Shown one piece after another: positions 15,907 through 24,364 of a stretch of 64,000 nt of DNA (positions are counted from its first letter, which is position 1; each line of letters starts with the position of its first letter). The notes under the pieces were generated by a model. It saw only the letters and a list, made by a program, of their open reading frames with translations. It ran no database searches and had not been told where the DNA came from. The translations under genes and the position numbers were made by a program. Location of the stretch: assembly GCF_028281305.1 (NCBI RefSeq), contig NZ_JANQKD010000120.1, positions 1 through 64,000 on the forward strand, read 5' to 3'. This DNA is from Pelagibius sp. Lineage in GTDB: Bacteria > Pseudomonadota > Alphaproteobacteria > Kiloniellales > Kiloniellaceae.

Positions 15907-16896
15907 ATGCGAAAGTTTCCCATGACCCGCCGCGCCTTTGCGGCGGCGGCCGGTGCTGCTCTGGCCGCGTCCCTCGGTCTGGCTTCGGCCCAGGCGCAAG
16001 AAATCGACAAGCTGCACTTCCTGATCCCCGGCGGCGCCGGCGGCGGCTGGGACGGCACCGCGCGGGGCACCGGCGAGGCCCTGACCAAGGCGGGGCTGGT
16101 CGGTTCGGCATCCTATGAGAACATGTCCGGCGGCGGCGGCGGCAAGGCCATCGCCCACCTGATCGAGACGGCGGAAAAGCAGGAAGGCACCCTGATGGTG
16201 AACTCCACGCCGATCGTCATCCGCTCGCTTCAGGGCGTCTTCCCGCAGTCCTTCCGCGATCTGACGCCCATCGCCTCGACCATCGGCGATTATGCGGCCA
16301 TGGTGGTGAACAAGGATTCCGACGTTCAGGATTTCGCCGGCCTGGTTGCGGCCTACAACGCCGATCCCACGAACGTCGCCATCGGCGGCGGCTCGGTTGC
16401 CGGTGGCATGGACCATCTGGTCGCCGCCCTGGTCATGAAGGGTACGGGGGCAGAGCCCACCGCGGTGAAGTACATTCCCTACGATGCCGGCGGCAAGGCC
16501 ATGGCCGGCCTGCTCTCCGGCGAGATCAAGGCACTCTCCACCGGTTTCGGCGAGGCCATCGAGCTGGCCAAGCAGGGTGAGGTGCGCATTCTCTGCGTCA
16601 CCTCCATGGATCGCCTGGACGCGGCTCCGGACGTGCCGACCTGCGATGAAGCCGGCTCCAAGGGCACCCAGTTCGTGAACTGGCGCGGCTTCTTTGCCGC
16701 CCCCGGTCTCTCGGAGGAAAAGAAGGCCGCCTATGTCGACGCCTTGAAGAAGATGTACGACACGCCGGAGTGGGAGACCGTCCGTGCCCGCAACGGCTGG
16801 GTTAACATCTACAACCCCGATGCGGAGTTTGTCGGCTTCCTGGAGACCCAGGAAAAGCAGATCGGCGATCTGATGAAGGAACTGGGCTTCCTGTAA
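15907..16896 (+). CDS. tctC: Tripartite tricarboxylate transporter substrate-binding protein
   Basis: A 329-residue periplasmic binding protein of the TctC family. The signal peptide is MRKFPMTRRAFAAAAGAALA with a cleavage region near SAQA; the twin Arg suggests Tat export as an alternative to Sec. The ligand-binding pattern FLIPGGAGGGWDGTARG, the MSGGGGGKAIAHL loop and the YIPYDAGGKAMAGLLSGE stretch are typical. It captures a carboxylate (citrate, tartrate or similar) for TctAB. The ATG at 15907 has GGGAGGAAAGA in front of it and begins the signal peptide; an upstream ATG at 15889 is less likely. Confidence 0.9.
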   Translation: MRKFPMTRRAFAAAAGAALAASLGLASAQAQEIDKLHFLIPGGAGGGWDGTARGTGEALTKAGLVGSASYENMSGGGGGKAIAHLIETAEKQEGTLMVNSTPIVIRSLQGVFPQSFRDLTPIASTIGDYAAMVVNKDSDVQDFAGLVAAYNADPTNVAIGGGSVAGGMDHLVAALVMKGTGAEPTAVKYIPYDAGGKAMAGLLSGEIKALSTGFGEAIELAKQGEVRILCVTSMDRLDAAPDVPTCDEAGSKGTQFVNWRGFFAAPGLSEEKKAAYVDALKKMYDTPEWETVRARNGWVNIYNPDAEFVGFLETQEKQIGDLMKELGFL

Positions 16897-16929
16897 GCGC
16901 CTGAGGCGCGTTCCGGAAGTATCCGAGAA

Positions 16930-16957
16930 GGGGGAGCCCCCGGACCCCGGCTCCCCC
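16930..16957 (+). terminator. Hairpin after tctC
   Basis: Stem GGGGGAGCC / GGCTCCCCC (16930-16938 and 16949-16957) followed by ATTTCTCC. It sits between tctC and tctB and probably works as a partial terminator or transcript stabiliser, giving more binding protein than membrane subunits. Confidence 0.6.
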
Positions 16958-17030
16958 ATTTCTCCTTGCCGCAGGCCGGTGCTGCCCGGCACAGTTTTCC
17001 GGCGCGTGAGCCGGATGGGGGGATCTGGAC

Positions 17031-17486
17031 ATGTTGACCCGCGACCGCATCGGCGCCCTGCTGATGCTCGTCTTCAGCCTCTTCTACTGGTTGCATATCG
17101 ACGATATCAGGGTGCTTCCCTTTCAGGCGTCCTCCGCCATGACCGGACAGACGATCCCCGAGATCCTGGCCGTGCTGGGCATCGGCCTTTCGGTGCTGGC
17201 GCTGCTGCGCCCATCCAGTTCCGAAAAGCTTGTGCTCACCGGCTTTCAATGGCGCCGCGCTGCGCTGATCTGCCTGCTCATGATCGCCTATGGCTTCACC
17301 GTCCGGCCCGTCGGCTTCCTGATTTCCACGAGCCTCTTTCTGATCGGCAGCATCGTGGTGCTGGGCGAGCGCCGGCTCTGGGTCATCCTGGTGGCTTCGG
17401 TGCCGCTGGTGGTTCTGTTCTGGGCGCTGATGACCCAGGTGCTGGGGGTCTTCATCGAGCCCTGGCCCGAGTTCCTGGGGGAGTAA
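17031..17486 (+). CDS. tctB: Tripartite tricarboxylate transporter small membrane subunit
   Basis: A 151-residue protein of the TctB (DUF1468) family with four predicted transmembrane helices (about 7-24, 38-56, 75-100, 108-140) and the typical start LTRDRIGALLMLVFSLFYW. It partners TctA in the inner membrane. It lies 5 bp upstream of tctA and about 135 bp after tctC. Confidence 0.88.
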   Translation: MLTRDRIGALLMLVFSLFYWLHIDDIRVLPFQASSAMTGQTIPEILAVLGIGLSVLALLRPSSSEKLVLTGFQWRRAALICLLMIAYGFTVRPVGFLISTSLFLIGSIVVLGERRLWVILVASVPLVVLFWALMTQVLGVFIEPWPEFLGE

Positions 17487-17490
17487 GGCC

Positions 17491-19029
17491 ATGCTCGAAG
17501 GCATCTGGTCCGGCCTGACCACCGCCGCCTCGCCCATCAACCTGCTGATGGTGGCGGTCGGCTGTTTCGTCGGCACCTTCATCGGCATGTTGCCGGGATT
17601 GGGGCCGATCTCAGCCATCGCGCTGATGATTCCCATCACCTACGGCTTCGATCCGGCCACCGGGCTGATCCTCATGGCCGGTGTCTACTACGGCGCCATT
17701 TTCGGCGGTTCGACCTCCTCGATCCTGATCAACGCGCCGGGTGTGGCCGGTACGGTGGCGACCGCCTTCGACGGCTATCCCTTGGCGCGCCAGGGCATGG
17801 CCGGCAAGGCGCTGGCCATCGCCGCCTATTCCTCCTTCTCCGGCGGCACCATCGCCGCCATCCTGCTGCTCATCGCCGCGCCGTCGCTGGCGGTGGTGTC
17901 GCGCGCCTTCCAGTCGACCGACTACTTCGCGCTGATGGTGCTGGGACTGACGGCGGTGGCGGCCTTTGCCGGCAAGGGCAACGTCATCAAGGCGCTCTTG
18001 ATGACCGTGGTCGGCCTGATGCTGGCGACGGTGGGCAGCGACCCCAGTATGGGCGTGCCGCGCTTTACCTTCGGCATGATCGACTTGGCCGACGGCATTT
18101 CCTTCCTGCTGCTGGCGATGGCGACCTTCGCGCTCTCCGAAGCGCTGATGGGAATCATCCGGCCGAAGTCGGACGCCGACCGCCTGCGGGAGATGGAGGC
18201 CCAGAAAAACCTCGGCTCCATGAAGGTGGAAAAGTCCGAGATCAAGGAAATGGCGCCGGTCATCGGCCGCTCCTCGGTGCTCGGCTTCTTCGTCGGCGTG
18301 CTGCCCGGGGCGGGCGCCACCATCGCCTCTTTCCTCGCCTACGGCATCGAGCAGCGCCTCGCCGGGCCAAAGAAGGGGGCGCTCTTCGGCAAGGGCTCGG
18401 TGCGCGGCCTTTCGGCGCCGGAGACAGCGAACAACGCGGCCTGCTCCGGTTCCTTCGTGCCGTTGCTGACCCTGGGCATCCCGGGCTCCGGCACCACGGC
18501 GATCATGCTGGGAGCGCTGATTTCCTACGGCATCCAGCCGGGCCCGCAGCTCTTCGAGCGCAACCCGGAGGTCTTCTGGTCGGTCATCATCTCGATGTAC
18601 ATCGGCAACGTGATCCTGCTGGTGCTGAACCTGCCGCTGATCCCCTACATCGCGCGGGTCCTGGCCGTGCCCTCGACAGTGCTGCTGCCGATGATCGTGT
18701 TCTTCTCGCTGATCGGCGTCTACTTCGTCTCCTTCAACACCTTCGACATCCACCTGATGGTGCTTTTCGCCGTGGTGGCGGTGGCGCTCAGGCTGCTCGA
18801 TTTCCCTATGGCACCGATGCTGCTGGGCTTCATTTTGGGCGGGATGATGGAGGAGAACCTGCGCCGCGCCCTGTCGATCTACAACGACAGCTGGTCCTTC
18901 CTGTGGGAGCGCGGCCTGACCCTTTCCATCCTGATCATCGCCGCGCTGGTGCTCTTCGTGCCCATGATCGGCCCCAAGATCACCGCCGCCCTGGCCCGCC
19001 GCAAGGAAACCGCCGGCGAGGGGGGGTGA
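17491..19029 (+). CDS. tctA: Tripartite tricarboxylate transporter large membrane subunit
   Basis: A 512-residue, roughly twelve-helix TctA permease. The conserved GTFIGMLPGLGPISAIALM motif (about 28-46), YYGAIFGGSTSSILINAPG, and the second-half repeat FFVGVLPGAGATIASFLAYG plus LGIPGSGTTAIMLGAL are all visible. Together with TctB and TctC it imports a carboxylate driven by an ion gradient. Expression is probably set by the divergent TctDE-like system. Confidence 0.93.
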   Translation: MLEGIWSGLTTAASPINLLMVAVGCFVGTFIGMLPGLGPISAIALMIPITYGFDPATGLILMAGVYYGAIFGGSTSSILINAPGVAGTVATAFDGYPLARQGMAGKALAIAAYSSFSGGTIAAILLLIAAPSLAVVSRAFQSTDYFALMVLGLTAVAAFAGKGNVIKALLMTVVGLMLATVGSDPSMGVPRFTFGMIDLADGISFLLLAMATFALSEALMGIIRPKSDADRLREMEAQKNLGSMKVEKSEIKEMAPVIGRSSVLGFFVGVLPGAGATIASFLAYGIEQRLAGPKKGALFGKGSVRGLSAPETANNAACSGSFVPLLTLGIPGSGTTAIMLGALISYGIQPGPQLFERNPEVFWSVIISMYIGNVILLVLNLPLIPYIARVLAVPSTVLLPMIVFFSLIGVYFVSFNTFDIHLMVLFAVVAVALRLLDFPMAPMLLGFILGGMMEENLRRALSIYNDSWSFLWERGLTLSILIIAALVLFVPMIGPKITAALARRKETAGEGG

Positions 19030-19126
19030 CGCCAGGGACTCATGGCAGGGGCTGACGGGGGGCTGTACCCCGGTGCTATAGTCCCGCTCCAACAACGAAG
19101 AGACTTCACAGGGGCGGGACCGGCTT

Positions 19127-20770
19127 ATGGCGGCGGAGACGGAGCGGCAGGACGCCGGAACCTATGACTATGTGATCGTCGGCGCGGGCTCGGCCGGCTG
19201 CTGTCTGGCTAACCGGCTTTCCGCCGATCCCGACGTCTCGGTGCTGCTGCTGGAGGCCGGCGGCAAGGACTCCTGGCACTGGATCCACATCCCCGTCGGC
19301 TATCTCTACACCATGAACACGCCGCGCACCGACTGGTGTTTCAAGACCGAGGCGGAGGCGGGGCTGAACGGGCGGGCGCTGGCCTATCCGCGCGGGCGGG
19401 TGCTGGGCGGCTGTTCCTCCATCAACGGCATGATCTACATGCGCGGCCAGGCGCGCGACTACGACACCTGGCGCCAGGCGGGCAATGTCGGCTGGTCCTG
19501 GGACGAGGTCCTGCCCTACTTCAAGCGCTCCGAGGATCACTTCCAGGGCGGCGACGACCATCACGGGGGTGAAGGGGAGTGGCGCGTCGAGGAACAGCGC
19601 CTCTCCTGGGAGATCCTGGATGCCTTCCGCGAAGCCGCGGCCCAGTCCGGCATCCCCCCGACCGAGGACTTCAACCGCGGGGACAACGAGGGCTGCGGCT
19701 ATTTCCAGGTCAACCAGAAGAAGGGCGTGCGCTGGAACACCGCCAAGGCCTTTCTGCATCCGGTTGCCGGGCGCCCCAACCTCACGGTCCTCACCCATGC
19801 CCAGGCCGAGCGCTTGGTGCTGGAGGGCCGGCAGGTCACCGGCATCGACTTCGCCCAGGCCGGGCAGCCGCGGCGCGCCACCGCCCGCGGCGAGGTGATC
19901 CTGGCCGCCGGCGCCGTGGGCTCGCCGCAGCTTCTGGAGCTTTCGGGCATCGGCCAGGGCGCGCTGCTGCAGAGCCAGGGCATCGCCGTGGCCCACGACA
20001 TGCCGGATGTTGGGGAGAATCTGCAGGACCACCTGCAGATGCGCATGATCTTCCAGGTGGAAAACACAGTCACCCTGAACCAGCGCGCCGGCAGCCTCAT
20101 CGGCAAGGCGCTGATGGGGGTGGAGTACCTGCTGTTTCGCCGCGGGCCGCTGGCCATGGCGCCCAGCCAGCTGGGCGCTTTCGTCAGGTCCGACGCGGCG
20201 CGGGAGACGCCGGATCTGCAGTACCACGTCCAGCCGCTCAGCCTCGACAGGTTCGGCGAGCCGCTGCACGACTTTCCGGCCTTCACCGCCTCGGTCTGCA
20301 ACCTGCGCCCGGAAAGCCGCGGCAGCATCCATATCGGCAGTGCCGACTACCGCGCGGCGCCGGTCATCAAGCCGAACTACCTGACCGCGCCCGGCGACCG
20401 CGCCGTGGCGGCCTCCGCGATCCGCCTGACCCGCCGCATCTGTGCGGCCCCGGCGCTGGCGCGCTTTCGCCCGCGCGAGTACATGCCCGGGCCGGAGATC
20501 GAGGGCAACGAGGAGCTGGCGCGCGCTGCCGGGGATATCGGCACCACCATCTTCCATCCGGTCGGGACCTGCCGGATGGGCGGCGACGACCGGGCGGTGG
20601 TGGACGCCCGGCTCAGGGTCCGGGGCCTCGGGGGGCTCAGGATCGCCGATGCCTCGGTCATGCCGACGATAACCTCCGGCAACACCAATTCCCCCACCAT
20701 CATGATCGCCGAGAAGGCCGCCGACATGATCCGCGAGGACCGGCGCGCCGCCGCCGCCTCGGCCGCCTGA
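19127..20770 (+). CDS. GMC-family FAD-dependent oxidoreductase (choline dehydrogenase-like)
   Basis: A 547-residue cytoplasmic GMC oxidoreductase. The FAD motif is VGAGSAGCCLANRL (GAGSAG at 19-24), GMC signature 1 is PRGRVLGGCSSINGM and signature 2 is AAGAVGSPQLLELSGIG. The active-site His477 lies in FHPVGTCRMG and Asn519 in SGNTNSPT. Members oxidise choline or other primary alcohols; the neighbours do not include betA/betB partners, so choline is not assured. It stands alone, 97 bp after tctA, so it may be co-transcribed with the carboxylate transporter. Confidence 0.85.
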   Translation: MAAETERQDAGTYDYVIVGAGSAGCCLANRLSADPDVSVLLLEAGGKDSWHWIHIPVGYLYTMNTPRTDWCFKTEAEAGLNGRALAYPRGRVLGGCSSINGMIYMRGQARDYDTWRQAGNVGWSWDEVLPYFKRSEDHFQGGDDHHGGEGEWRVEEQRLSWEILDAFREAAAQSGIPPTEDFNRGDNEGCGYFQVNQKKGVRWNTAKAFLHPVAGRPNLTVLTHAQAERLVLEGRQVTGIDFAQAGQPRRATARGEVILAAGAVGSPQLLELSGIGQGALLQSQGIAVAHDMPDVGENLQDHLQMRMIFQVENTVTLNQRAGSLIGKALMGVEYLLFRRGPLAMAPSQLGAFVRSDAARETPDLQYHVQPLSLDRFGEPLHDFPAFTASVCNLRPESRGSIHIGSADYRAAPVIKPNYLTAPGDRAVAASAIRLTRRICAAPALARFRPREYMPGPEIEGNEELARAAGDIGTTIFHPVGTCRMGGDDRAVVDARLRVRGLGGLRIADASVMPTITSGNTNSPTIMIAEKAADMIREDRRAAAASAA

Positions 20771-20800
20771 CCATAGCGGGAGTCCTGGAATCTCCGGCGT

Positions 20801-20912
20801 CCCATGCTTCGAGACGGGCCTGCCGGCCCTCCTCAGCATGAGGCGGGAAGCAGGCAAGGGACTCCGTCCTCATCCTGAGGTGCGGAGCGAAGCGCAGCCT
20901 CGAAGGATGGGA
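20801..20912. repeat. Extended palindromic intergenic repeat
   Basis: A 112-bp imperfect palindrome. It begins CCCATGCTTCGAGACGG, has CCTCAGCATGAGG and CCTCATCCTGAGG in its inner parts, and ends GCCTCGAAGGATGGG. Elements of this look are dispersed in intergenic regions of many alphaproteobacteria. Only one copy is in this window. It lies after the GMC gene and may also end transcription. Confidence 0.6.
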
Positions 20913-20965
20913 CACTTGGCGCCGTCTCGGCCCCATCGGCGTGAACCGCCCTTCGCCGGCTGGTC

Positions 20966-20979
20966 TTGATCGAGGTCAA
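20966..20979 (+). promoter_or_regulatory. FNR/FixK-type box upstream of hemN
   Basis: TTGAT-CGAG-GTCAA matches the FNR/FixK consensus TTGAT-N4-ATCAA in 9 of 10 fixed positions. Its centre (20972.5) is 41.5 bp upstream of the hemN ATG at 21014. A TTAGTG hexamer (21001-21006) can serve as -10, so the class II geometry would put the transcription start at or near the ATG. Confidence 0.75.
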
Positions 20980-21013
20980 TGGCGCGGGCTTTCAGGGGCC
21001 TTAGTGTGCCGGA

Positions 21014-22387
21014 ATGACCAGCATTCCGACCCGCCTGGCCGAAGCCCAGGCCCCGCGCTACACCAGCTATCCCACAGCGCCGCACTTCAGCGGGGCCGTC
21101 GATGGCGCGGCCTATCGGCGCTGGCTGGCGGCCCTGCCGCCGGAGACGCCGCTGTCGCTCTATCTCCATGTGCCCTTCTGCCACCAGCTCTGCTGGTACT
21201 GCGGCTGCCACACGGGGGTCGCCAACGACTACAAGCGCGTGGCCGCCTACGTCGACCTGCTGCAGCAGGAAATCGGGCTGCTGGCCAGCGCCCTGGGCCA
21301 GAAGGGAACGCCGCGCCGCCCGGTGACGGCGCTGCACTGGGGCGGCGGCACGCCCTCCATCCTCTCGGCCGAGGACTTCGCGGCGGTGATGGACCACCTG
21401 AAGCAGGTCTTCGACTTCCAGCCGGGCGCCGAACTCGCGATCGAGATCGATCCGCGCCACCTGACGGCGGAAAAGGCTGCGGCGCTGGCCGCGGCGGGGA
21501 TCAACCGGGCGAGCCTCGGCGTGCAGGACTTCAACCCGCACGTCCAGGAGGCCATCAATCGGGAGCAGTCCTTCCAGACCACCGTGGATGCGGCGCGCCG
21601 GCTGCGCGCAGCGGGGATCGAGGCGCTCAACGTCGATCTCATGTACGGCCTGCCATATCAGGGGCTGAACGACGTAAAGCAGACGGCATCCCTGACCGCC
21701 GACATCCGGCCCGACCGGGTCTCGGTCTTCGGTTACGCCCATGTGCCCTGGATGAAGAAGCATCAGCGCATGATCGACACGGCGGCCCTGCCGGGCGTCG
21801 AAGAACGGCTGGCTCAGGCCGATATGGCCGAGCGGGTGCTGCTGCTGCGCGGCTACCGGGCCGTCGGCCTCGACCACTTCGCGCTGCCGGGCGACCCGTT
21901 GTTCCGGGCCGCCGGCGAAGGAGAACTGCGCCGCAACTTCCAGGGCTATACCACCGATCAGGCTGAGGTGCTGCTGGGGCTCGGCGTTTCCTCCATCGGC
22001 ACCCTGCCCCAGGGCTACGCCCAGAACGAGAAGGATCTCATCGCCTACGCCAAGGCCTTGCGCGCCGGGCGCCTGCCGGTGGTCCGCGGCGTCGCCCTCT
22101 CGTCGGAAGACCGCCTGCGCCGCGACATCATCCAGGCGCTGATGTGCGATTTCACCGTCGATCTGGAGCGCCAGGCCGCGCTCCACGGTCTGCCCGGCTT
22201 CGACTTCTCTGAGGATCTGGCGCGCCTGCGGCCGCTGGCCGCCGAAGGTCTCGCTGCCGTCGAGGGCGCCCGGGTGCAGGTCAGCGCCGAGGGGCGCCGG
22301 GTGGTCCGTCTCATCGCCGCCTGCTTCGATGCCTATCTCGGCGCCGCCAAGGCCGGCGGCACCCAGCGCCACAGCCAGGCGGTCTGA
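21014..22387 (+). CDS. hemN: Oxygen-independent coproporphyrinogen III oxidase
   Basis: A 457-residue radical SAM enzyme for anaerobic heme synthesis (coproporphyrinogen III to protoporphyrinogen IX). The N-terminus PRYTSYPTAPHF is characteristic of HemN. The iron-sulfur cluster ligands are Cys56, Cys60 and Cys63 in PFCHQLCWYCGC (Cys65 follows, as in E. coli). GGGTPS, the SAM motif ASLGVQDFN and the C-terminal HemN domain are present. It begins at an ATG with no Shine-Dalgarno, which fits the leaderless transcript predicted from the FNR box. Confidence 0.95.
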   Translation: MTSIPTRLAEAQAPRYTSYPTAPHFSGAVDGAAYRRWLAALPPETPLSLYLHVPFCHQLCWYCGCHTGVANDYKRVAAYVDLLQQEIGLLASALGQKGTPRRPVTALHWGGGTPSILSAEDFAAVMDHLKQVFDFQPGAELAIEIDPRHLTAEKAAALAAAGINRASLGVQDFNPHVQEAINREQSFQTTVDAARRLRAAGIEALNVDLMYGLPYQGLNDVKQTASLTADIRPDRVSVFGYAHVPWMKKHQRMIDTAALPGVEERLAQADMAERVLLLRGYRAVGLDHFALPGDPLFRAAGEGELRRNFQGYTTDQAEVLLGLGVSSIGTLPQGYAQNEKDLIAYAKALRAGRLPVVRGVALSSEDRLRRDIIQALMCDFTVDLERQAALHGLPGFDFSEDLARLRPLAAEGLAAVEGARVQVSAEGRRVVRLIAACFDAYLGAAKAGGTQRHSQAV

Positions 22388-22545
22388 GGCGGCAGTAAAA
22401 GAGAATTCTTGGCGAGTTTTATCTACCTTTGATTGCGGTTTGTTAACGCCTGCGGGTGCAGACTTCGGCTCCATTCGGCTGAGCCGGAGGGCGGGCCCTT
22501 TGTGGCAGACCCTCCCGGCGCAGGCGTGGGGAAGGAGGAGCCGCA

Positions 22546-23307
22546 ATGAAACTTGCCGTCTTCGGAACGCTGGCCACGACTTTCATCTTCGGCCTCCGGC
22601 ATTTCCCCGCTTTCTACCTGCTGTGTCTGCTGACCAGCGTTCCGCGCTATCTCTATGGCGCCCTCTCCGGCCGGAGCCTCGAAGATCAGCTCGCGACTCC
22701 GGCAACCTGGGGCGACGATCTTCTGACCGCGGTGGAGGTCGTGCTCGCCGGCTTGGTGACGGCGGTGATGGTCTGGACTCTCATCCGCGATCAGAGCGGA
22801 GAACGCTGGACGGTGATTCCGGCTTTTCGGGACGTCTTCGAGCACCTGCCCATGATCTTCGGCGTGGGCGGCTGCGTGGCTCTGATCTCCATGCTGTTTT
22901 CGGTGATGTTCGATCTCGCGATTGCCCTGGCGCCGCTTGCGATCATTGTGCCTGCACTGCTGATTGCCGTTCTGGCATTGGTCTTCGCCGTGGTGCTGCC
23001 CTGCGCCGCCGTCAGCGAGTCCGGTATCCTGGAATGCTTTGCGGAAAGTGCGGCGCTGACGGCAGGATCGCGCCTGCGCATCCTGATGCTCTATGTTCTG
23101 GTTTCGATTCCCCTGGTCATCGTGAGTTTTCTGGCGCTCGTGATCCTGCAGCCCGACGCCCGGACCGGCCTGCCTGCGGAGTGGGCTTTCCTGGGAATGG
23201 CAGCCCTCAACGTCTTCCTCTTTGCAACCCCGGTGGCGATCCACAACGCCCTGGCCGAACCCGACAGCGGCGGCGTCCTCGTGGAGACCGCGGCGGTTTT
23301 CGACTAG
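22546..23307 (+). CDS. Membrane protein of unknown function, first AAVFD-tail paralogue
   Basis: A 253-residue, mostly hydrophobic protein with about six transmembrane helices. A conserved stretch in the second half (VLPCAAVSESGILECFAESAAL...GSRLRIL) has counterparts in the three related proteins downstream. The last residues are ETAAVFD, and all four paralogues end in AAVFD. It resembles loosely the YciC or glycerophosphodiesterase-membrane-domain type of protein; no catalytic residues are visible. GGAGGAG lies upstream of the ATG. It faces the MoxR cluster with the other three, which suggests a shared role. Confidence 0.7.
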   Translation: MKLAVFGTLATTFIFGLRHFPAFYLLCLLTSVPRYLYGALSGRSLEDQLATPATWGDDLLTAVEVVLAGLVTAVMVWTLIRDQSGERWTVIPAFRDVFEHLPMIFGVGGCVALISMLFSVMFDLAIALAPLAIIVPALLIAVLALVFAVVLPCAAVSESGILECFAESAALTAGSRLRILMLYVLVSIPLVIVSFLALVILQPDARTGLPAEWAFLGMAALNVFLFATPVAIHNALAEPDSGGVLVETAAVFD

Positions 23308-23447
23308 GCGCTCCGGAGCACTTGCCTCGCTCTGAGAAGCATAGATGTTGCTAATTTGTTCTTGCATCAATAGCGTTTATGTTGTTCCATTTCGGCAGTT
23401 TTTCATTTTCTGGTTGATTGATCCCGGACCGGGCGGGGACGCGTAGT

Positions 23448-24302
23448 ATGGCTCATAAACAGAGGGTTGGAAGCGGCCAAGGGATGAGGCGGCTCGAGAT
23501 CTCAGCTTCGATCTTCGGGGCCCTCGGCTTTGGCCTGCGCCATGTCGTAGCCTTCTTCGTGCTGGGCCTATTGCCGGGACTGCCGAAGTACCTGCACAGC
23601 TTCCTGCCTCGCGAAGATCTCGGCGCGCAGTTGCAGGAGGTCTGGCCGCAGGGGCAGGCCTTCCCGGAGGGCATGCGCAGCTTCCTCCTGCCACGCCCGG
23701 AATGGGAGACGGAGTTCGCGGTGCCGCTGGCCGAGACTTTTCTGTTCGGTATTGCTTTGGCGGTGGTCGTGCAAACCTTGGCGGGCGACCGGCGCGGCGC
23801 GACCTGGTCGGTGTTTTCAGCACTTGGCGCCGTTCTGCGGCACCTGCCGACAGTGCTGGGCGTCAGCCTGGTCTGCGCCCTTGCATTGGCCACCGCCAAC
23901 TACCTGAGCGCTGTCATCCCCTATGCCGCACTCCCGCTTGGGCTTTTCGCGCTTTTTCTGAGCGTTGTCTTCTGCGTCGTGATTCCCTGCGCGGCCGTCG
24001 AGAATCACGGGATGGCAGATTGCATTGAGTACAGCGCCGAGTTGAGCAACGGATCGCGCTGGCGCATCGTCGCAGTTTTCGTGCTCAGTTTCCTGCCGAT
24101 CTTCGGCGTCGGTTTTGCGACGGCTCTCGTCCTCCAATATGCGTTCGACGTGAGAAGTCTCGACATTGCGCCGCATTGGCGCCTTGTCGGCGGCGCCCTG
24201 TTTGCCGTCTACTTCCTCCCCCTGATGGCCGTCATCCACGAGGCCTTGGTTGCGTTGAAGGAGGGGCCGGACCCTGGTGCCGCCGCAGCGGTTTTCGACT
24301 AG
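23448..24302 (+). CDS. Membrane protein of unknown function, second AAVFD-tail paralogue
   Basis: A 284-residue paralogue of the preceding gene with the same layout: N-terminal GALGFGLRHVVAFFVLGLLPG, about six helices, the VIPCAAVENHGMADCIEYSAEL stretch, and the terminal AAAAVFD. The two resemble each other more than the two downstream members. The start is uncertain; ATGs at 23418, 23448 and 23484 are all in frame and the alignment with the paralogue begins near 23484. Confidence 0.7.
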   Translation: MAHKQRVGSGQGMRRLEISASIFGALGFGLRHVVAFFVLGLLPGLPKYLHSFLPREDLGAQLQEVWPQGQAFPEGMRSFLLPRPEWETEFAVPLAETFLFGIALAVVVQTLAGDRRGATWSVFSALGAVLRHLPTVLGVSLVCALALATANYLSAVIPYAALPLGLFALFLSVVFCVVIPCAAVENHGMADCIEYSAELSNGSRWRIVAVFVLSFLPIFGVGFATALVLQYAFDVRSLDIAPHWRLVGGALFAVYFLPLMAVIHEALVALKEGPDPGAAAAVFD

Positions 24303-24364
24303 GGCCGCCGCGCGCCGCCCCCTATAGTGCGGGCCGACTGCAATACGGGTGATAGGGAGCGGCG

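Noticed and set aside
19106..20857. A 583-codon open frame on the minus strand
   Set aside because: It is antisense to the GMC oxidoreductase, whose FAD and active-site motifs are intact.
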